A stretch of 64,000 bases of DNA from NCBI GenBank assembly GCA_934754775.1, contig CAKVIM010000004.1, positions 1 to 64,000 of the forward strand, written 5' to 3'. Below the pieces are notes generated by a model, which made no database searches, was not told where the DNA came from, and saw nothing but the letters and a program-made list of their open reading frames with translations. The DNA comes from an uncultured Candidatus Melainabacteria bacterium (GTDB taxonomy: Bacteria; Cyanobacteriota; Vampirovibrionia; Gastranaerophilales; Gastranaerophilaceae). The translations under genes and the position numbers were made by a program. This document shows positions 46,327-56,227 of the stretch, one piece after another (the stretch's first letter is position 1; every line of letters begins with the position of its first letter).

Positions 46327-46346
46327 ATATTTTGACCTCTCTTTTA
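46308..46346 (-). terminator. Terminator of the tail-gene transcript, overlapping a promoter
   Basis: Stem AGAGAGGTCAAA / TTTGACTTCTCT with loop ATA, then TTCTTTTTTT on the minus strand. Its stem contains the -35 box of the helicase promoter and its T tract is the spacer. Confidence 0.9.
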
Positions 46347-48854
46347 AGATGTAACTAAATAAAAATGTGAAGCGTCGCCTGCTCCCATAAAATTATTTTC
46401 AGTAAAATCTGAAGGAGTACCAGATAAATTTAATGTTGCTCCAGAGGCAAATAATTTATCTGATGTTTTATTGAAGATATGAGCATTATCTCCCTTCTTT
46501 ACAACTGTTGGAGTAAACTTTGTTGCTCCACTAATTATTGGATTAGTATGTCCAGAATAAGTTAAAGTATTTGTACTATTATTAAAATTAATTTTACAAT
46601 TAGGACGATTAGAGAAAGTTTGAGAAGTATCTCCTTCATTAACTATCTTATTATAATCAAACCATGCTAACTAGCCGCCTGTCATTTTATAATCAGTATT
46701 TTCATTAACAGTTCTTGCTGTAAATGATTTACATTTCATTCGCAAGCTTCTCCAACGAACATTCGAGTCGTCCGTTGAAAAAATTCTAGTATCATAAGTC
46801 CAGTAACCATCAAAAAGATAAACAGGTCCAAGCCAAATAACCTCTGTGCCACTAGAGAAATAAAGGTCGCAGAATACTCCATAAGACCATTGCGAGCCTG
46901 CTTCTCCCGTCCAATAGCCTATACCAATTCTAGTAACAAAAAGAGTTGGTTTATTTGTCACAGTTGGATAATTAGTATTATCATTGACAATTTTTTTAAT
47001 GTAATCTACACCTTTTGTTTTTAGCCAGGCACGAGTTAAAGTATGAGCTTCAAAATAATCTCCTGTACCATAATAGCGAAAAACTAGTTTTGTATCTGTA
47101 GTATAATAACCTGTTTGTGCCGCCTTATCAAAATGATGGGTATTATAAAAACCGCCAATTCCATAAGTATCCCAGCAATATCGGTTAGAAGGACTGCCAG
47201 ACTATGCTGTAATTCGTTTAAAGCCTTCTCCAGATTTTGCTAAATCAATAGGATAAAAATCACCAATTTTAACTACTTTAAAATCAGCATTTTCAATAAT
47301 TGGAACAAGAGCTTTAGCATAGCCGCTTACTAATTCTCCCTAATAATAAGCTTCACCTTTCGCTGCAGAAAGGACTGTCGGAGAAATAGATGCTTTGTCT
47401 GAACCTTGCGCCGCAGCACTTAAAATTATAGGAGTCAGCTCGTTGCTACTAATACTATTAGTTGTCCAGATATTGCCAATTAAAGAAGTTGAATTATTAA
47501 TAACTGGGGCTGCGGCGTCATAAATACTAAGTCTAAAGTTACCTATAACTATATTACTATCATCATCGTAATGAACAGTGTCAATAGTAGGAATAATTCT
47601 AATTAATCCGTAATATTTTCCATTTTCCAAGTTAATATCATCATCAGCTTCTTGACAAGGAGCACAATACTTGAATTTGTTATCTTCCATTTCTTTAATG
47701 CCATAGATTTTATTGCCCCAAGAAACTCCACATTCTGAACCAGTAATCGAAATAGTAAGAAGTTGATTATTACATTTAAGTTCTCTTCCTATCCAGCCAC
47801 CCTTATAATGATTATAGAATAAAACGCAAGGAAAAATCTATTTAGAATAATAGTTATGACGATAATTGTCATTACGAATAAAAGGAAAGATAACAAGATT
47901 GTTATTTGGATATTTGTCTACAAGATACTGACATCTTTGTTCAATACTTGCTATACTTAGTGATGCCGCAGCATCAAAATTATCGAATTTAGCATAAGGC
48001 TGGTAAGAACTATTAGGAAGTGGCTCATAAAGGACTTTGATTGGATATTGCTTTTTTGCAAAAAGTCCAAGCGTTGCCCAGAGATAAAGAACATTTTCCC
48101 AAAGTTGAAGCAATTCATTCATTATTCCTTTAAATAACTTAGGAAGAGTTCCATTATCGTCAAACAGATATTGACTGATACCCGTAATAGTTTGACCAAT
48201 TACCCAAAAATCTCTATTAAGGTCTTCAATTTCAACTCTTCTGGTATATTTAGGCATAATCAATCTTATGAATGGTCTCGCGGCATTACTAATTGAACGA
48301 GTAAATTGTAGATTTCTGTCAGATTTTATTACTGACATTACCATATCTTTAGTAGTACGAACTTCTGCATAAGTTTGATTATCAATATTTTTCCAAGCTT
48401 TTACAAAAGGGTCAGACTCAAAAGAATAACCTGCATCAGCTTTAAAGATATCTGAAAAAGTTATTCGACCATTAGGAACAATTTCTCTATCTTCATCTAT
48501 AATTTTAGAAAAATCAAGCCAAGTCTTAATTAAATCACTAAGACTTTCATTCCAAATCGTTGTGCCGGCGGCCACACTTTCGTTATAAACATTCTCTATA
48601 TCAAGATAAAGGATAGGTCCATTATCATAATCACAATTATCGCTTATTCCTTTAAACAAGGAGCCAGCTTGTAGGTCACTCTCCCAGAAAGGGTAATGAC
48701 CTACAAAATTAGCTTCTGTTTTAAGGTAAGATAAGAGATTAGACCAAACAGCAAACTTGTCATTAGCAACTTGTGTGAGGTCTTTTGAGGTAGGAGGATA
48801 AGGAATTGTTTTATGTAACGCATCAAGCATTGCGTTTATTGTGGAAAAACTCAA
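46344..48854 (-). CDS. Large tail-region protein A, four TAG codons
   Basis: 836 aa when TAG is Gln, TTG start with GAGGTGA upstream, TAA stop. TAGs are at 47838, 47340, 47202 and 46671. The N-terminal 330 residues align with the protein at 48873: GHYPFWESDL / GHYPIF-TAG-SDF, RRVEIEDLNRDFWVIGQ / RRVEVEDLNRNFWVIG-TAG, ELLQLWENVLYLWA / ELIQLWENILYLWA and HYPF..NNLVIFPFIRNDNYRHNYY / HLCILPVVRGGNYKHNYY. The C-terminal half differs and ends with beta-rich fibre-like repeats. Probably a tail or host-recognition protein. Confidence 0.75.
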
Positions 48855-48872
48855 TTATCTCACCTCTCTTAA

Positions 48873-51800
48873 TTACTTATTAACACCGTTAGAAGGATAC
48901 TTAGTAAAGTCTAAGAAAGCTTCTCTTACGCCCTAGCTATTTATTTTAGTAAAATCACCATTTACTTTATAAAGAGTATATCCTTCTGCTATTAAATTCT
49001 TTGGATTAGAAACATATCCAGAACCAGATTTTGTGGCCCATTTAGTTATATCATTAACATCAGCTCTACAACCATAATAACTATAATCATTATCAAGTCT
49101 GTATTTAACGAGCTTAGTGCAAGTACCATCTGGATAAAGATAATTTGTTATAACCCTAATAGTCCAACCAGGATAAAGCTTTAAACCAGAATTTGGAATA
49201 TAAATTCGGTCTTTATTAGTTTTAATTGTGTTATCATTAAGCAAAGCTTTTAAATCAGAACTCATCTATACAGTAACAGCAGGAAAAGTTGGCTTATTAG
49301 AAGTTGAATCGACATCTTTACTCCAATACACATCATACTAGCTACCTTGTCCTACTGAAAGATTTGCTAAAGTTTGAATGTCAGATGCTACAAGCGGCCA
49401 ACCATAGAAACCAAAAGGAGCATAGAGCGAAGAATAATTATCTGGAATATCATTATAAGACAAAGAAATACCTGTAACCTTACCATTATTATCTTTATTA
49501 AGCTTAGCTGTGTAATAATTCATCCACTTGCCGTTATCATTCCAAGTTGGTTCTTTATAGCCAACTTTATAAGTAACATTTTTGCCCGCTAAAGTATTGT
49601 CACTTCTTACATAGTCATCTTCATACCAATAGTCTTTACGATAAGTCATCTTTTCAGAACCAATTTCGTACTGCGCCGGCGTACCTAAACTGCCCATTGT
49701 AGGACCAAAGGCAAAATAAGCCTTAGTCTACTCAATAACCCAGTTATCTTTTTTCATATGACCATCGCTAGTTTTATAATAGAATTTAGTAGTAGTTGCT
49801 TCTGTAAACAAACGACCTATTGAAGCAGTATAGCCACTGGAAGTTTTACTAACATTTCTTAGTCTACCTAGCTACTCACACATATCAAAAGGCTGATTTC
49901 TAAAACGACTATTTGTTTTAAAATCTTTAGGCTGAACTTCTGTCCAGCGAGGCAAATTACTACCAAAAGCTTCATAATCTTTATAAATAATAGTTTTGTT
50001 GCCAATTTTTAAAATTGCACCAGAAGAAATAACTTCTTGAGAATTGGTAAAGCGGCATTTTTGTAAATAGATATTCTTTTTAACTTTAATTTCTGATAAA
50101 TCAGAATTTTTATTATTATTATAAATACTACCATATTTAAAATTCTCTGAGTTGATATCCATAAAAGAATTAGATTGAGGATTGTTATTACTATCTCCAT
50201 CTGCCTTTTTACCCAATATACTATAGTAATGTATATCTTGCTTTTGTGGTCCTTGATTAGTAACTCTTTCAAGTCCTCCACTCTTTGTATAGCCTAAAGC
50301 AGAATTGCTTTCATCATAAGTAGTAATACAATTTTGGCTATTCTTTGTGCCGCCATATTTGCCAGCTTCAACCTTTTTTACTGTCTTATAGGTTCTATCA
50401 TAAAAATATACATCATCTGTAAGATTTAAAGGCTGATATCCAACAGGGTCATTATATTTTTTAATTAAACTAGCCTAATGTTTACCTGTGATTAAAGTGA
50501 TTTCTTGACTATCAGCAGGTGTAATGCTTTTAAGAACTTCAATATCATCATTCTTAATAGCAGCCCAGCCGCTACTACTAACATCACCAACTTGACAAAT
50601 AATTGGACGTAATATCAAGTTTTTGTTAGTAATTTCATAAGAGTATTCTTGACTTATATTACTAGAACTAACAAGCTCTCCTAAGTAATATCCCTATTTT
50701 AATTCTTCAATACTTTTTTCTTGGGCTTCTGAAGAAATACCACCAGAAATAGGGGTTCCAGAGTAAACAGCACCTACGTAGTTAATAGTACCAGCTAAAC
50801 TTGCAGGAAAGGCAACTGTAGCAATAGTCTTAACTGACCCTGTAACTGCCTGTCCTATTGCATCATCAAGACAAAGATTAACAGAATTGAAAGTGAAGGT
50901 GTTTTGTTCACTATTAAAAGTAATTCCAATATTAACAGGTCTTACTCTTAGTGCAGCTGTATATCTATATTGTAATTCTTCGGTTAAAGAACTATTTACA
51001 TTAGAAAAAGGAGCATAATATCTAAACTCATTTTCTGCTTCGTGAATACAATACATTCTTTTTGCAAGTTCAGAAGTAATTGTAAATTCATTATTGCTTG
51101 TAAAAGCTCCATACTGGACTTCTTCTGTATTGCGATTATAAAGAATAACACCAGGCCACGTCTCTGTGTTATAATAATTATGCTTATAATTGCCGCCCCT
51201 TACTACGGGAAGAATACACAAGTGACATTCTGGATAAGCATCTTTTAAATATTGAAGCCTATTAGTCCAAATTGTCTTTAAGTCAGTAGTTCTTGTATCC
51301 TGAAAATTATCATACTTCCAATAATCTCTGTAACTATCATTTGGAATGTAGACCACCTCAGTATGAACTTTTGTGTAATATGGCTTCTGAGAAATAAGCA
51401 TTACCGCCGCCCAAAGATAAAGAATATTCTCCCAAAGCTGAATTAATTCACTCAAAATTCTCTTAAACATTTGAGTAATTGGAGAGTCCTCATCAAACAG
51501 ATAAGCACTTATTGCGGCAAGGACCTAACCAATAACCCAGAAGTTTCTGTTTAAATCTTCAACCTCAACTCTTCTGAGATACTTTGGCATAAGGAGTCTG
51601 ATATATTTGCTAACACCGCTAGCGGCATTATCAATCTGATTATTCTTTTCGCTTTCAGTTTGACTTTGAGTATGCGTAAACTGCATTTCCTTATGACTCG
51701 TTAGAACTTGAAGTATCTTATCAATACCTCTAACCTTGTCATAAGTATCACCATCTACATTATAATTAGGAACAACCCAAGGTCTCTTACCATCATTAGT

Positions 51801-52370
51801 AAAAGAATTACCTGCGTTGGCGTTCTTTACATCAGTAATTCTAAAGCCGCCGCTCAAAGAGCCACCCTTAACAGGAATACTGCCATTTGTGTTATCAACT
51901 TCTTCTGATAAACCTGTTTCTCTATCTTTATCAGACTTATAATTAATCTGATGTTTATTCTCGTAATCTCTTACATACTCAGGGTCTATATATCTTAATA
52001 AATAAGTTAAGGAATTTGTTAAAGACTCGTTCCACGGATTGTTGCCATTCGTTTTAGCAGAGCCATCTGGATTAACCTTTTCTCTTAAATTATCAAGTAT
52101 TGCCTTAAAATTAAATGTGCCGGCAGGCGACTCATTACTATCCATATCAGCAGTAGCATTAATAAATTTAAATAAGGTATCGTGTTTAAAATCACTCTAA
52201 AAAATAGGATAGTGACCCAATAAACTTGAGCCACCTTCCTGTTTCATAAATTCTAAGAGTTCTTTCCAGAGGTCAGACTTCTCAATCTCCTTAATAGTCT
52301 CACCCGTAACATTGTCTTTGCTAATAGTCCCAATCAAATCCTTAAGTAATTGATTGTGATTATCTGCCAT
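48873..52370 (-). CDS. Large tail-region protein B, nine TAG codons
   Basis: 1165 aa when TAG is Gln; ATG overlaps the holin stop (TAATG), TAA stop. TAGs start at 52197, 51525, 50694, 50475, 49872, 49728, 49338, 49266 and 48933. All pieces lie in one frame and 3498 nt is an exact number of codons. The N-terminal 400 residues are paralogous to protein A. The C-terminal 700 residues are rich in aromatic, Asn and Ser residues, as in receptor-binding or appendage proteins. Under the standard code only fragments would be made. Confidence 0.78.
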
Positions 52371-52705
52371 TATCCTTCACCGCCGACCTCGTCATCATCA
52401 GTCTTCTGACCAGAAGTAAATCTTACCCAGATTTCTCTCAGAGAGTCAAAGCCGTTCATGGACACAAATGCAACAATAAAGCCCATAAGTAAGCCAATAA
52501 GTGCTGTTTTAAACATAACGCCAAAGCAAATAAGAGCTGCGGCAATAGAAAGAACAATTGCAGTAACAATCGTTACAATCTTTGTCGGAATAGTTTTTGG
52601 TAAAATCTGCTTAAGAACCTGTACTATAATTGTAGTAAGTGCTGCCAAAGCACCAAGGTCTGTAAGCGAAATTCCAGTAGCTAAGCCTAAAATACTTTCT
52701 AACAT
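52370..52705 (-). CDS. Holin-like membrane protein
   Basis: 111 aa. Three hydrophobic stretches (about residues 13-32, 42-65 and 67-88) and a charged C-terminus (TSGQKTDDDEVGGEG) match class-type phage holins of Gram-positive hosts. It would make pores that release the lysin encoded 1.4 kb upstream. AGGAGG lies 6 nt before ATG. No TAG codon. Confidence 0.75.
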   Translation of the reverse strand: MLESILGLATGISLTDLGALAALTTIIVQVLKQILPKTIPTKIVTIVTAIVLSIAAALICFGVMFKTALIGLLMGFIVAFVSMNGFDSLREIWVRFTSGQKTDDDEVGGEG

Positions 52706-52744
52706 TTTAATTCCTCCTTATTATTTCATAATTTTTTATAAAAA

Positions 52745-53047
52745 TCAATCTTCGGAAACATAGAAAACTCTTTCATCTTTATTAAAGTTTTCAAGTGCCG
52801 CCAAAGTTTGAAATTCAGATTGAGTTACTTCTTTGTGCATAGGTTCACAATAGTGGAATAAAAGGTCTTGAGATAAATTATAAGTCTCAAGATTTAATTC
52901 TTTATCTAAATTAATTGAAAGTTTAAAAGGAAAAGTTTTTGCAAGAACCTAAGATGTCATTACTTGATTGCTTGGCTGCAATTCATCTTTTAAAGTAAAA
53001 AATTCTTTTCCAAAACTTATTAATCCATTTGTAGATTGAAATTCCAT
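52745..53047 (-). CDS. Small protein with one TAG codon
   Basis: 100 aa when TAG is Gln: MEFQSTNGLISFGKEFFTLKD, VMTS-TAG-VLAKTF, TQSEFQTLAALENFNKDERVF. The stop TAA of the preceding gene overlaps its ATG. The C-terminal part echoes the 'x-x-E-F-x-x-L-A-A-L-x-x-F' pattern found also in the 53047 product. The function is unknown; it lies in the lysis/tail region. Confidence 0.65.
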
Positions 53048-53235
53048 TAGAGCATACCCTGTGCTTGTTTAATTTTATCTTCAAATTGTACCGCCGCGGC
53101 CTCGTCAACAAAATAAGTTGTTTCATCTGACTAAAGAGCGACTTCATTTTCCCATTTAACAGTGTTCACATTACTTTTGTCTATCGCTTTGTGTTCACTT
53201 TGATGAGGACACAAAAACAAAACTTCATCTGCCAT
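53047..53235 (-). CDS. Small acidic protein with one TAG codon
   Basis: 62 aa when TAG is Gln: MADEVLFLCPHQSEHKAIDKSN, NEVAL-TAG-SDETTYFVDEAAAVQFEDK. AGGAGG lies 9 nt before ATG. It is coupled by TAATG to the 52745 gene. The function is unknown. Confidence 0.6.
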
Positions 53236-53264
53236 TTTCAAGCACCTCCTCTTTAAAATTAAGT

Positions 53265-53304
53265 AAAAAAATAAGAGGGCTTCTTTAAGAAAGTCCTCTT
53301 ACTT
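53265..53304 (-). terminator. Intrinsic terminator
   Basis: Stem AAGAGG..TTTCTT / AAGAA..CCTCTT followed by ATTTTTTTA on the minus strand. It follows the 53299 gene and separates it from the holin group. Confidence 0.8.
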
Positions 53305-54111
53305 CTTTTCTAATTTAAACTCAAGTCCTGTGATAATTTTCTTATAAGGAATTTTAAGAGATGTGTTTCGCCAATCTTTAATCTCTCCGTTAATTAAAGT
53401 GCAACGATACCAAAGTTCATAGTCCTCTGAGTTATAAACAAACTGAAAACCTTTAATGGGATAAGTAAAGGAGCCAGATTGCTCTCCATCTTTAACCCAA
53501 GGAAACCAGCAGTTTTTTGAGAAAACTCTGTATGTTAGCTCGCCGCCAGTGGCATGAATTTTAATTGCCTCAATCTAGCTCTCATTTGTAGATTGCTACC
53601 ATTCTCCCATTGTGTAAACTTCACAAGTGATTTTAGGAATAAAGGTTTGTTTTGGAAGTTCAAGTACATCTTTAAATAATTGGTCTTTTGGAATTTCCTT
53701 AGTCTTAATGAATTTACCCAACTCTTCAAATAACTAAGGGTCAGAGAAGGAAAGATAAATTTGATTTAAGCCAAGATTATAAGTACGGCACAAATAAACT
53801 AAAATTTTTCTTAGATTACGTCGTGCTGTCTTACTCTTGCCGCAAAGCCCAACTTTAATTTCTTTGCTATCATTCCCTAAATTCCAAGCTGTCCAATTAT
53901 CAACAAACCAATTAAATCTTTCAAAATTCTCAAAAACGCATTGTCTACTCATAAACTCGGCTTGAGTTGTTGCAAAAGCACCAAAGGTAAGCTCAGGTAA
54001 CTAATAAACTTTAATGAGATTTATGGCCGCCGGCACATCAACCGACGGTAAAATCAAATTATTAACTAAAAGTCCATTACAAATTGATGTAAATTGAGGT
54101 TGAAGTGGCAT
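53299..54111 (-). CDS. Tail-region protein with ChW-like repeat, four TAG codons
   Basis: 270 aa when TAG is Gln. Residues 1-175 are an alpha/beta domain (PELTFGAFATTQAEF, TWTAWNLGN-like). A C-terminal segment, IEAIKIHATGGELTYRVFSKNCWFPWVKDGEQSGSFTYPIKGFQF, fits the clostridial hydrophobic W-repeat (ChW: Y-x-V-x-x-x-x-x-G-W-x-x-W-x-x-x-G-x-x-x-G-x-x-x-x-x-I-x-G). ChW repeats bind cell surfaces in clostridia, which agrees with a Clostridia-type host. The start overlaps the lysin stop (TAATG). Confidence 0.68.
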
Positions 54112-55964
54112 TATTTAATAAATTTTTCTCCTTTCTGCATTGCGCAAATATAACCAGAAGGAATTTGTACCCAATACTCTTTATCAGATTTCTTAATTAC
54201 TTTAAGAGCAGTTACCTTTGTACCTCTCTTAAGAACTGCGTTTGTCTGATTATAAGCTGATTTTCTGCCGCTTACTGTAAGAGAAGAAGTTTTCTTCTGA
54301 GCATATCCTGTGCCAGCTCCCGACCTTACTTTGAGGTCAACCTGCAAAGTATAGTTTTTGTTAGCCTTAAATGGTGCCGCGGCACTAGGTTTCTTGGTTG
54401 TTAAATATTTTTTAGCTACCCAATAGCCCGTCTTTGTCTTAACCCAGACAAGACTATTAACTGTTTTATCTGAACCATCGACAATAGTAACTTTTGTCCC
54501 TTTCTTATAAGTACCTTTAACAGTACCATTTGCTGATGTTCTATAATTTAATCCGTCAGTTGCAGTTACATAGTAGTCTGTATAAGTTGTTTTCTTTGTG
54601 CCCGGCTTAGCTGTTGACAAATATTTCTTAGCAATCCAATAGCCCGTCTTTGTCTTAATCCAAGTAGAGCCACCGGCATCCTTTTCAGAACCAACAACGC
54701 AAGTTACTTTTGCTTTGTACATAAGAGTTGACTTGATTGTTCCGTTTGGTGTAGCACGAACATTAACGCCATCTGTTGCAGTTACATAATAATCTTTGTA
54801 AGTAACTTTTGGTTTTTTATCATCGTCTTTTTTGTTATCATCTTTTGAATTGCCGCTGGCCGGCACATTGTAGAAGTATGACATATCAACTTTAAAGTCA
54901 ATACCACTTACAGAATATTGTGAGGTAAACTGCCAGCCATCATATTTTTCGATTGTTGGTTTAGTCTGTGCTGTACCATTGTTTGAGCCGTACTTAGCAC
55001 ACCAAATAGAATAACATCTGACGCCGCTCCATTCGAGACTTGTACTAAACCAATTTTCACTAGCATAAATGCCACTAACAAATCCCTTGGAACTAATCTC
55101 CTTACAGAAAGCTACTGCCGCTGAAGTCCTATGAGCCTTTGAAATCTTGTCTGCACGGCCTTGATTGTTGCCTGCTCCACTATTCTCAGAATCAAAGTAA
55201 ACTGGATAAGTTGGCTTATATTTTTTAATTAAATTATAACAGAAGTCTGCTTCTGCTTTTCCTTCTTCTGCATTAGTTGCCTGAGAGAAGAAATAGAAAC
55301 CATAAGGAATTTTGTTTTTAACGGCTCCTTCTATATGTGTTTCAAAGCTTGGGTCAACACAAAGTTTGCCTGCGTCTCCCCAACCACGATAACCAACACG
55401 AATAATAATACCATCAACTGCTTTTGCAAGTTTAGCATAATCAACTTTGGACTGATACTGTGAAATATCGACAACCAATTTTACGCCGGCCGGCACATCA
55501 TTCTTATCTTTTATACTTGAAGTTGCTTCTTTTTCAATTTTAGACTGGTCTTTTGGTCTAAGGAAACCGGCAATATGATTATAATTGTGTTTAATTCTTG
55601 TACAAGCATCATGATTGCCTGTCCAGTTTTGGTCATAGGAATAAAAGTAAGTCGTATCTCCTTCTCCTGTGCAGATTGCAATATGACCCCAACCACCATT
55701 TAAAGAACCTTTCCAAATTGCAACGTCGCCCTTTTGAGGAACTGTTTCTGGTTTATTTTCAATTTTGGTCATATTCTTTTTCAACCAAGCATTGTTATTA
55801 AACAAATCCCAGAAGTGATGTGCATCAAACCAAAAGTTCTTAATGTTAGAATTAAAGACTTCATAGAAATAAGCTGTTGCCAAATCAACACATTGTGCTC
55901 CTGCCGCGCCATCAATGTCTACTGCAACACCTTTGTGCTTTTTAATAAATTCATTATATGTCAT
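54111..55964 (-). CDS. Endolysin: CHAP amidase - GH25 muramidase - SH3b repeats
   Basis: 617 aa without any TAG. Residues 1-140 are a CHAP domain: AGAQCVDLATAYF (Cys25) and GGWGHIAICTG (His). Residues about 175-370 are a GH25 muramidase: LVVDISQYQSKVDY, GIIIRVGYRGWG, PYGFYFFSQATN, PVYFDSENSG (catalytic D/E). Two close SH3b copies (YYVTATDGVNVRATPNG and YYVTATDGLNYRTSANG) and a third (LQVDLKVRSGAGTGYAQ) bind the wall. Two different lytic activities in one chain suggest a thick Gram-positive wall. Confidence 0.93.
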   Translation of the reverse strand: MTYNEFIKKHKGVAVDIDGAAGAQCVDLATAYFYEVFNSNIKNFWFDAHHFWDLFNNNAWLKKNMTKIENKPETVPQKGDVAIWKGSLNGGWGHIAICTGEGDTTYFYSYDQNWTGNHDACTRIKHNYNHIAGFLRPKDQSKIEKEATSSIKDKNDVPAGVKLVVDISQYQSKVDYAKLAKAVDGIIIRVGYRGWGDAGKLCVDPSFETHIEGAVKNKIPYGFYFFSQATNAEEGKAEADFCYNLIKKYKPTYPVYFDSENSGAGNNQGRADKISKAHRTSAAVAFCKEISSKGFVSGIYASENWFSTSLEWSGVRCYSIWCAKYGSNNGTAQTKPTIEKYDGWQFTSQYSVSGIDFKVDMSYFYNVPASGNSKDDNKKDDDKKPKVTYKDYYVTATDGVNVRATPNGTIKSTLMYKAKVTCVVGSEKDAGGSTWIKTKTGYWIAKKYLSTAKPGTKKTTYTDYYVTATDGLNYRTSANGTVKGTYKKGTKVTIVDGSDKTVNSLVWVKTKTGYWVAKKYLTTKKPSAAAPFKANKNYTLQVDLKVRSGAGTGYAQKKTSSLTVSGRKSAYNQTNAVLKRGTKVTALKVIKKSDKEYWVQIPSGYICAMQKGEKFIK

Positions 55965-55975
55965 AAAATTTCACC

Positions 55976-56176
55976 TCAACTATTGGCCGACTCAGATTTC
56001 TCTGAGCCAGCCTTATTCTATTTTGAGTCGTCATTTTTTGTATCTATTCTTGTGGGCATTTCGTATCTATCTGCTGATACAAAGGGCGCACCGTCTGAAT
56101 ATCCTATTGGATAATCCTAATACTGAATAAAATTGCAGCATCCGCCTCCGTCGCTGCCGATTATAAAATAGTTCAC
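55976..56176 (-). CDS. Small protein with two TAG codons
   Basis: 66 aa when TAG is Gln, GTG start, TGA stop. GGAGGGAGGT lies right before GTG. It begins VNYFIIGSDGGGCCNFIQY-TAG-DYPIGYS and ends SESANS. The SD of the lysin gene lies at its stop, so it is co-translated with the lysin. Without recoding only 19 codons would be read. The function is unknown. Confidence 0.6.
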
Positions 56177-56227
56177 TCTACCTCCCTCCGTAGATTTTTG
56201 TTCTCAGGTTAAAGTTATGAATTAAAA

